From the NCBI GenBank assembly GCA_027019205.1, contig JALUWZ010000080.1:1-12677 (forward strand): a stretch of DNA of 12,677 nt. The letters run 5' to 3'. This stretch comes from Emcibacter sp. (GTDB taxonomy: Bacteria > Pseudomonadota > Alphaproteobacteria > Sphingomonadales > Emcibacteraceae). The position numbers were made by a program, and so were the translations under genes. The notes below the pieces were generated by a model. That model saw only the letters and a program-made list of their open reading frames with translations. It had not been told where the DNA came from and did not search any database. This document shows, piece after piece, positions 6,200-12,677 of this stretch (position 1 is its first letter; every line of letters starts with the position of its first letter).

Positions 6200-7816
6200 A
6201 TGGCCGAAGATATTAAACAGTGGAATCCGGAAGACCCGGATGAGTGGGAATCCCGGGACAAGGCAATCGCCACCAGAAATTTGTGGATTTCAATTCCGAG
6301 CCTGCTTTGCGGTTTTGCCGTCTGGCTCTACTGGGGAATTATAACCGTACAGATGTTAAATCTCGGCTTTCCCATTGCCAAGGGCGAGCTTTTCACCCTG
6401 ATGGCGATTGCCGGGTTGACCGGGGCAACTCTGCGTATCCCGAGTACGTTCTTTATCCGTATCGCCGGGGGGCGCAATACCATATTCTTTACCACAGCGC
6501 TGTTGATGATTCCGGCCATTGGCACCGGTTTTGCGCTACAGGATATCAATACCCCCTTGTGGCAATTCCAGATACTGGCGTTTTTATCCGGTTTTGGCGG
6601 TGGTAATTTTGCCTCTTCCATGTCCAATATCAGTTTCTTTTACCCGAAAAAAGTTCAGGGCTATTCCCTCGGCATGAATGCGGGTCTGGGCAATTTCGGC
6701 GTGACCACCATGCAGATTCTGGTGCCGTTGTTTATGACCATTGGCATTTTCGGCGGTGATCCGATGATCCTCGAACATACCAGTGGCACATTGATCGGCA
6801 AAATTCCGGCAGGAACCCCGACTTATATTCAGAATGCCGGCTTTGTCTGGTTGCTGTTTCTGGTGCCGCTGGCCTTTGCCGGCTGGTTCGGGATGAATAA
6901 TATTACCGACAAGCATGTCTCACCGAATCTGGGCAATCCGATTGGTATTTTCGGCAAGATTTCCTTTATGCTGATATTGGGTTTTGTCGCGGCGGCGGCG
7001 GGCTTGTGGCTGATGCTGCCCAATACCACGACCGGACTGCCGACATCCGGATGGGGCGTGAGCAAATGGATTGTCCTGCCGATTGTGATTGCGCTTACGG
7101 TCTTCCTGTTGAAACTTATTCCGGGCGAGGTCGGCAGCAATCTGAAACATCAGTATAAAATCTTCAATAACAAACATACCTGGGCGATGACGGTAATCTA
7201 TACCATGACCTTTGGTTCCTTCATCGGCTATGCGGCGGCTTTTGGTCTGGCGATCAAGGTAGTTTTTGGCTATCAGCATATTCTGGTTAACGGGGTGATG
7301 ACTCATAATACCGCCAATCCGGGCGGGCCGAGCGCCCTGATGTTTGCCTGGACCGGACCATTTATCGGGGCGCTGATCAGGCCGATCGGCGGCATGATTG
7401 CCGACAAGCTTGGCGGGGCAAGGGTGACCCAGTATATTTCAGTCATCATGGTGGTCTGTGCGCTTGGTGTGGCGTATTTCATGCAGCTGGCCTATGCCTC
7501 TGCGACACCGGAACAGTATTTCGTCCCCTTCCTGATTCTGTTTCTGATTCTTTTTGCCGCGACCGGGATAGGCAACGGCTCGACTTTCCGTACCATTGCC
7601 ATGGTTTTTGACAAGGAACAGGCCGGTCCGGTGCTTGGCTGGACATCTGCGGTGGCGGCTTACGGTGCCTTTATCATTCCAAAGGTGCTGGGCGAGCAGA
7701 TCAAGGCGGCCACACCGGAATATGCCCTTTACGGATTTGCCATATTCTATGCGGTGTGCATTGTGATTAACTGGTGGTTTTATCTTCGTCCCGGCGCTTA
7801 TGTGAAGAATCCGTAA
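6200..7816 (+). CDS. narK2: NarK2-type nitrate/nitrite antiporter (MFS), with two extra helices
   Basis: An NNP-family transporter of 538 residues from ATG 6200, chosen over TTG 6185 because GAGGA at 6187-6191 is properly spaced. Signature 1 is SGFGGGNFASSMSNISFFYP (130-149), continuing to GMNAGLGNFGV. Signature 2 is GIGNGSTFRTIAMVF (456-470) and later TSAVAAYGAFIIP. R79 (TM2) and R394 (late TM8 position, ALIRPIGG) are the nitrate-binding arginines. These motifs match NarK/NarU/NarK2 proteins that exchange nitrate for nitrite. Those are normally about 460-470 residues. The excess lies mainly between residues about 250 and 310, where two clear hydrophobic stretches (254-273 and 288-307) are added before the conserved NNKHTWAM segment (323-330), implying about 14 helices. 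A further hydrophilic stretch (186-211) lies in front of TM6. Confidence 0.9.
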   Translation: MAEDIKQWNPEDPDEWESRDKAIATRNLWISIPSLLCGFAVWLYWGIITVQMLNLGFPIAKGELFTLMAIAGLTGATLRIPSTFFIRIAGGRNTIFFTTALLMIPAIGTGFALQDINTPLWQFQILAFLSGFGGGNFASSMSNISFFYPKKVQGYSLGMNAGLGNFGVTTMQILVPLFMTIGIFGGDPMILEHTSGTLIGKIPAGTPTYIQNAGFVWLLFLVPLAFAGWFGMNNITDKHVSPNLGNPIGIFGKISFMLILGFVAAAAGLWLMLPNTTTGLPTSGWGVSKWIVLPIVIALTVFLLKLIPGEVGSNLKHQYKIFNNKHTWAMTVIYTMTFGSFIGYAAAFGLAIKVVFGYQHILVNGVMTHNTANPGGPSALMFAWTGPFIGALIRPIGGMIADKLGGARVTQYISVIMVVCALGVAYFMQLAYASATPEQYFVPFLILFLILFAATGIGNGSTFRTIAMVFDKEQAGPVLGWTSAVAAYGAFIIPKVLGEQIKAATPEYALYGFAIFYAVCIVINWWFYLRPGAYVKNP

Positions 7817-7856
7817 GACGATAAAAACCCTGAAATTTTGATTAAGGACTATAGAT

Positions 7857-10800
7857 ATGAGCCATTTTCTGGACAAAATGACATTTTTTACCAGAGAGCG
7901 TCCCGAAACATTTTCTGACGGACACGGGATTACCACCAATGAAGACCGGGGGTGGGAGCGGGCCTACCGGGGGCGCTGGTCCCATGACAAGGTTGTACGC
8001 TCTACCCACGGGGTGAACTGCACCGGCTCATGCAGCTGGAAAATCTATGTCAAGGGCGGGCTGGTGACCTGGGAAACCCAGCAGACCGACTATCCCCGGA
8101 CCCGGGCCGATCTGCCCAACCATGAACCGCGCGGCTGTTCGCGCGGGGCGAGTTACAGCTGGTATCTCTATAGCTCCGCCCGGCTCAAATATCCAATGAT
8201 TCGCAGCCGACTGGTGAAATTATGGCGCGAGACAAAAAATGTCTATGCCGATCCGGTAACGGCCTGGGCCAATATTGTCGAGGATCAGGACAAGGCCAAA
8301 TCCTATAAACAGGCGCGCGGTCTGGGCGGGATGGTCCGGGTTGGCTGGGATGAGGCGAATGAGATCATCGCCGCCGCCAATATCTATACGGCCAAAACCT
8401 ATGGTCCGGACCGGGTTATCGGCTTTTCGCCGATTCCGGCCATGTCAATGGTCTCCTATGCCTCGGGGGCGCGTTATCTGTCGTTGATTGGCGGGGTGTG
8501 TCTGAGCTTTTATGACTGGTATTGCGACCTGCCACCGGCCTCGCCGCAAACCTGGGGCGAGCAGACCGATGTGCCGGAAAGCGCGGACTGGTATAATTCA
8601 TCCTATATTATCGCCTGGGGGTCCAATGTGCCCCAGACCAGGACGCCGGACGCCCATTTCTTTACCGAGGTGCGCTATAAAGGCACCAAGATCGTCTCGG
8701 TAACCCCGGATTACAGCGAGGTTGCCAAGTTGAGCGATATGTGGCTTAACCCGCGTCAGGGTACCGATTCTGCCTTGGCCATGGCCATGGGGCATGTGAT
8801 ATTGACAGAATATCATACCAAAGGCCAGAGCGACTATTTTGATGACTATACCCGGCTTTATTCCGATATGCCCTTTCTGGTCATGATTGACAGTCAGGAC
8901 GGGGTCAATGTGGCGGGCCGTACCCTGCGGGCATCTGACTTCGAGGATGACATGGGCCAGAAAAACAACCCGGACTGGAAGCCTGTTGTTATTGATGCCA
9001 ACAGCGGCAAGGTGGTGATCCCCAATGGCACCATAGGGTCGCGCTGGGGTGAAGACGGTCACTGGAATCTGGAGGCCAAGAATCTCGAAAGCGGTCATGA
9101 AATCTGGCCGGTCAAGTCTCTGGTCAAGCAGCATGATAAAGTCCTCTCGGTCGGCTTCCCCTATTTTGGCAACAAGGCGCATGGGCAGCCGATTTTCAAA
9201 GAGACTGACCATGACAGTATTCTGTTTCACAATGTTCCGGTCCGCAAAATCCACACCCGTGACGGCGATAAATATGTCGCCACGGTCTTTGACCTGATGG
9301 CGGCCAATTACGGGGTGGATACCGGTCTCGGCGGGGATAATGTCGCGGGCAGTTATGACGAAGACAAACCCTATACCCCGGCATGGCAGGAGAAGATTAC
9401 CGGGGTGCCGCGCGAGAAAGTCATCCGGGTCGCCCGTGAATTTGCCGAAAATGCCGACAAGACCCGGGGACGGTCGATGGTCATTATCGGCGCGGCGGTC
9501 AATCACTGGTATCATATGGATATGAATTATCGCGGCGTGATCAATATGCTGGTGATGTGCGGCTGTATCGGCAAGTCCGGTGGTGGCTGGGCCCATTATG
9601 TCGGCCAGGAAAAGCTCCGGCCCCAGACCGGCTGGCAACCGCTGGCCTTCGCCCTTGACTGGCACCGTCCGCCGCGCCATATGGCTGGTACGAGCTTTTT
9701 CTATACCCACTCCAACCAGTGGCGCTATGAAAAGCTCGGGGTGGATGAAATTCTCTCGCCGCTGGCCGACAAGAAGAAATGGCAGGATTATTCGCTGATT
9801 GACTGCAATGTCCGTTCCGAAAGAATGGGCTGGCTGCCCTCGGCGCCGCAATTAGAGGAAAATCCGCTGCAAATTACCAGAAAGGCGAAGGAGGCCGGGC
9901 TTCCGACCGCCGACTATATTGCCGGGCGGCTGAAGGATGGCTCGCTGCACATGTCCTGCGAAGACCCGGATGATCCGCGCAACTTTCCGCGCAACATGTT
10001 TATCTGGCGCTCCAATATCCTCGGCTCCAGCGGCAAGGGCCATGAATATATGCTCAAGCATCTGCTCGGCACCCAGAACGGCGTACTGGGGCAGGATATT
10101 GGCGAGCTGGGCGAACAAAGGCCCGGCGAGGTTGTCTGGCATGACAAGGCACCGGAAGGCAAGCTTGACCTTGTGGTGACCCTCGATTTCCGCATGTCAA
10201 CCACCTGTCTGTATTCTGACATCGTCCTGCCATCGGCGACATGGTATGAGAAGAATGATTTGAATACATCCGATATGCACCCCTTCATTCATCCCCTGAG
10301 CCGCGCGGTTGATCCGGCCTGGGAATCCCGCAGTGACTGGGACATATATAAGGGCCTTGCCGAGAAATTCTCTGAACTCTGTCCGGGCCATCTCGGGGAA
10401 GAAACCGATGTTGTGGCGCTGCCGATCCTCCATGACACCCCGGCGGAACTGGCCCAGGGGCTGGAGGTCAAAGAATGGCGCAAGGGCGAGATCGACCCGA
10501 TTCCCGGCAAAACCATGCCGGCCTATATCGATGTGGTGCGTAATTACCCCGATACTTTCCGCAAATTTACCGCGCTCGGGCCGTTGATGACCAAGGTCGG
10601 CAATGGCGGCAAGGGCATCAGCTGGAACACCGAAACCGAATATAAATTCCTTGGCGACCTGAACCGGGTGGTGACGGATGAGGGTGTCTCCAAGGGCATG
10701 CCACGGATCGTCAGCGATATTGACGCCACCGAGGTCATCCTGTCGCTGGCCCCTGAAACCAATGGCGAGGTCGCGGTCAAGGCATGGGGGGCGCTGGAGA

Positions 10801-11627
10801 AATTCACTGGCCGTCATCATAAACATCTCGCCCTGCCCAAGGCGGATGAAAAAATCCGCTTTCGTGATATTCAGGCCCAGCCGCGCAAGATCATCTCATC
10901 CCCCACATGGTCCGGCCTTGAGGATGAACATGTCAGCTATACAGCGGGCTATACCAATGTGCATGAGCTGATCCCGTGGCGCACCCTGACCGGGCGCCAG
11001 CAATTCTATCAGGATCACAGCTGGATGCGCGACTTTGGCGAGGGATTCTGCGTTTACAAGCCGCCGATAGATACCAGAACCATAGCGCCGATTATTGACG
11101 AGAAGGATAATGGCAACCCGCAGATCGCCCTCAACTGGATCACCCCGCATCAGAAATGGGGCATTCACAGCACCTATTCGGAAAATCTGCTGCTGCAGAC
11201 CCTCTCACGCGGCGGGGCGATTGTCTGGATGAGTGAAATTGATGCGGCCAAAATCGGGGTCGAGGATAATGACTGGGTCGAGTTTTACAATGTCAACGGC
11301 GCCATCGCCTGTCGGGCCGTGGTGTCCCAGCGGGTCAATGAGGGCATGTGCATGATGTATCACGCCCAGGAAAAAATCGTCAATACGCCCTGCTCGACGG
11401 TCACCGGCAAGCGCGGCGGCATTCATAATTCGGTGACCCGCACCGTGGTCAAGCCGACCCATATGATTGGCGGCTATGCCCAGCTGTCCTACGGCTTTAA
11501 CTATTACGGCACCGTCGGTTCGAACCGCGATGAATTCGTTATTTGTCGCAAGATGGACAAGGCGGAATGGATGGACGAACCGGCGGATGGTGTTTCCGGC
11601 AATCACGACCATGAGGAGTTGGCATAA
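7857..11627 (+). CDS. narG: Respiratory nitrate reductase alpha subunit NarG
   Basis: The catalytic Mo-bisMGD subunit, reducing nitrate to nitrite on the cytoplasmic face of the inner membrane within NarGHI. At 1256 residues it is full length (E. coli NarG is 1247). ATG 7857 follows AAGGA at 7844-7848. The His-ligated FS0 [4Fe-4S] cluster is H51-x3-C55-x3-C59 and C94. The Mo-ligand aspartate lies in FYDWYCDLPPASPQTWGEQ (about 218-236). The N-terminus has FFTRERPETF rather than a true twin-arginine signal and cleavage region, as expected for this cytoplasmically oriented enzyme. The C-terminal part (KPTHMIGGYAQLSYGFNYYG) is typical. The 40-bp gap after narK2 contains no promoter or box that I can see, so expression depends on the narK1 promoter. 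Its TAA overlaps the narH ATG by one base. Confidence 0.97.
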   Translation: MSHFLDKMTFFTRERPETFSDGHGITTNEDRGWERAYRGRWSHDKVVRSTHGVNCTGSCSWKIYVKGGLVTWETQQTDYPRTRADLPNHEPRGCSRGASYSWYLYSSARLKYPMIRSRLVKLWRETKNVYADPVTAWANIVEDQDKAKSYKQARGLGGMVRVGWDEANEIIAAANIYTAKTYGPDRVIGFSPIPAMSMVSYASGARYLSLIGGVCLSFYDWYCDLPPASPQTWGEQTDVPESADWYNSSYIIAWGSNVPQTRTPDAHFFTEVRYKGTKIVSVTPDYSEVAKLSDMWLNPRQGTDSALAMAMGHVILTEYHTKGQSDYFDDYTRLYSDMPFLVMIDSQDGVNVAGRTLRASDFEDDMGQKNNPDWKPVVIDANSGKVVIPNGTIGSRWGEDGHWNLEAKNLESGHEIWPVKSLVKQHDKVLSVGFPYFGNKAHGQPIFKETDHDSILFHNVPVRKIHTRDGDKYVATVFDLMAANYGVDTGLGGDNVAGSYDEDKPYTPAWQEKITGVPREKVIRVAREFAENADKTRGRSMVIIGAAVNHWYHMDMNYRGVINMLVMCGCIGKSGGGWAHYVGQEKLRPQTGWQPLAFALDWHRPPRHMAGTSFFYTHSNQWRYEKLGVDEILSPLADKKKWQDYSLIDCNVRSERMGWLPSAPQLEENPLQITRKAKEAGLPTADYIAGRLKDGSLHMSCEDPDDPRNFPRNMFIWRSNILGSSGKGHEYMLKHLLGTQNGVLGQDIGELGEQRPGEVVWHDKAPEGKLDLVVTLDFRMSTTCLYSDIVLPSATWYEKNDLNTSDMHPFIHPLSRAVDPAWESRSDWDIYKGLAEKFSELCPGHLGEETDVVALPILHDTPAELAQGLEVKEWRKGEIDPIPGKTMPAYIDVVRNYPDTFRKFTALGPLMTKVGNGGKGISWNTETEYKFLGDLNRVVTDEGVSKGMPRIVSDIDATEVILSLAPETNGEVAVKAWGALEKFTGRHHKHLALPKADEKIRFRDIQAQPRKIISSPTWSGLEDEHVSYTAGYTNVHELIPWRTLTGRQQFYQDHSWMRDFGEGFCVYKPPIDTRTIAPIIDEKDNGNPQIALNWITPHQKWGIHSTYSENLLLQTLSRGGAIVWMSEIDAAKIGVEDNDWVEFYNVNGAIACRAVVSQRVNEGMCMMYHAQEKIVNTPCSTVTGKRGGIHNSVTRTVVKPTHMIGGYAQLSYGFNYYGTVGSNRDEFVICRKMDKAEWMDEPADGVSGNHDHEELA

Positions 11628-12677
11628 TGAAGATTCGTGCACAGATTGGCATGGTCCTGAATCTGGACAAATGTATTGGCTGTCACACCTGTTCGGTGAC
11701 CTGCAAAAATGTCTGGACATCACGGGCCGGGGTTGAATATGCCTGGTTCAATAATGTTGAAAGCAAGCCCGGGATCGGCTATCCCCGCGACTGGGAAAAC
11801 CAGAATAAATGGAATGGCGGCTGGACCCGGCTTGGCAATGGCAAGCTCCGCCCGAGGATTGGCGGCAAATTCCGGGTATTGGCAAAATTATTCGCCAATC
11901 CCGACCTGCCGGAAATTGATGATTATTACGAGCCGTTCACCTTTGAATATGAGCGGCTGCAGAAGGCGCCCGAGGTCAAAACCCCGCCGACCGCCCGGAT
12001 GCATTCGGCGATCACCGGGGAAAAGATGGAAAAGGCTGAATGGGGACCGAACTGGGAAGAGATTCTTGGCGGCGAATTTTCCAAACGCTCGCAGGATTAT
12101 AACTTTGGCGAGATGGAAAAGGAAATCTACGGCCAGTTCGAAAATACCTTTATGATGTATCTGCCGCGCCTGTGCGAGCATTGCCTGAATCCGGCCTGTG
12201 TCGCGGCCTGCCCGTCCGGGGCGATCTACAAGCGCGAGGAAGACGGTATTGTGCTGATTGATCAGGATAAATGCCGGGGCTGGCGCATGTGTGTCTCGGG
12301 CTGTCCCTACAAGAAAATCTATTTCAACTGGGAAAGCGGAAAATCGGAAAAATGTATCTTCTGCTATCCGCGACTTGAGGCCGGGGACCCGACCGTATGT
12401 TCGGAAACCTGTGTTGGCCGTATTCGCTATCTCGGCGTTCTGCTTTATGATGCCGACCGGATTGAGGCGGCGGCCAGCGCGGAAGATGTCGAGGATCTCT
12501 ATCAGGCCCAGTGTGATATCTTCCTTGATCCCGAAGATCCGGAGGTTATTGCCCAGGCGAAAAAAGACGGGGTGCCGCACAGCTGGCTGGAGGCGGCAAA
12601 GAATTCACCGGTCTATAAAATGGCCATGGACTGGAAAGTGGCCTTTCCGCTCCATCCGGAATATCGCACCCTGCCGA
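11627..12677 (+). CDS. narH: Respiratory nitrate reductase beta subunit NarH (partial)
   Basis: The Fe-S electron-transfer subunit linking the NarI haems to NarG. ATG 11627 shares its A with the narG stop (TAATG) and has GAGGAG at 11613-11618, indicating translational coupling. The frame runs open for 350 residues to the window end; full NarH is about 500. The cysteine groups are C16/C19/C22/C26, then C183/C186/C191/C195, then C216/C222/C226 with W219 where a fourth cysteine would be (the [3Fe-4S] site), then C243/C246/C258/C262. These match the E. coli pattern with a shift of at most one residue. narJ and narI should follow outside the window. Confidence 0.97.
   Translation, partial: MKIRAQIGMVLNLDKCIGCHTCSVTCKNVWTSRAGVEYAWFNNVESKPGIGYPRDWENQNKWNGGWTRLGNGKLRPRIGGKFRVLAKLFANPDLPEIDDYYEPFTFEYERLQKAPEVKTPPTARMHSAITGEKMEKAEWGPNWEEILGGEFSKRSQDYNFGEMEKEIYGQFENTFMMYLPRLCEHCLNPACVAACPSGAIYKREEDGIVLIDQDKCRGWRMCVSGCPYKKIYFNWESGKSEKCIFCYPRLEAGDPTVCSETCVGRIRYLGVLLYDADRIEAAASAEDVEDLYQAQCDIFLDPEDPEVIAQAKKDGVPHSWLEAAKNSPVYKMAMDWKVAFPLHPEYRTLP

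Noticed and set aside
7817..7856. A separate narG promoter
   Set aside because: The 40-bp gap holds only a ribosome binding site; no FNR-type box or convincing -10/-35 pair is present.
7857..7960. A twin-arginine signal peptide on NarG
   Set aside because: Only one arginine pair-like TRERP segment, with no hydrophobic core or cleavage site; NarG family N-termini keep a vestigial form and stay cytoplasmic.
8598..9851. A 417-codon minus-strand open frame inside narG, and other long antisense frames (10197-10826, 11205-11723, 11888-12580)
   Set aside because: They lie wholly opposite narG/narH, which have full conserved motifs; they lack ribosome binding sites and recognisable domains and reflect codon bias of the real genes.
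1..12677. CRISPR array, tRNA/rRNA genes, insertion sequences or phage genes
   Set aside because: No spaced direct-repeat array, tRNA-like fold, transposase or terminal inverted repeats were seen on reading both strands.

Overview
The window is a nitrate-respiration locus from a moderate-GC proteobacterium, most likely an alphaproteobacterium. That assignment rests on gene style, the separate narK1/narK2 pair ahead of narG, and FNR-type boxes; it is inference, not proof. No rRNA, tRNA, insertion sequence, phage gene or CRISPR array is visible.

Layout. Positions 1-378 (-) hold the N-terminal part of an FAD-linked oxidase of the D-lactate/glycolate dehydrogenase type, cut by the window edge. 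Divergent from it, 457-1473 (+) encodes a DUF389/TIGR00341 membrane protein. Its 3' end overlaps the 3' end of a small convergent gene (1454-1804, -), which lies 6 bp downstream of moaA (1811-2827, -), the first enzyme of molybdenum cofactor synthesis. moaA has a perfect FNR box (TTGAT-N4-ATCAA), a TATAAT -10 and a roughly 145-nt leader that can fold, possibly a Moco-type riboswitch. Next is 3030-4613 (-), a large one-component regulator that joins an N-terminal NIT (nitrate/nitrite-sensing) domain to a Crp/Fnr cyclic-nucleotide-binding-like domain and HTH, with a Cys-rich C-terminal tail. Divergent from it is the operon narK1 (4835-6148), narK2 (6200-7816), narG (7857-11627), narH (11627 to the window end, partial). 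narJ and narI are expected just outside.

How it fits together. NarK1 and NarK2 would import nitrate and export nitrite. NarGH are the cytoplasmic Mo-bisMGD and Fe-S subunits of membrane-bound nitrate reductase. MoaA starts the cofactor NarG needs. The NIT-Crp regulator sits between the two transcription units and has the E-x2-S-R recognition-helix pattern of FNR. It is therefore a good candidate to read nitrate/nitrite and activate the nar operon through the TTGAC-N4-GTCAA box at 4742-4755, centred about 41.5 bp upstream of a plausible start site. The NIT-Crp fusion and its cis elements are the most novel part of the window.
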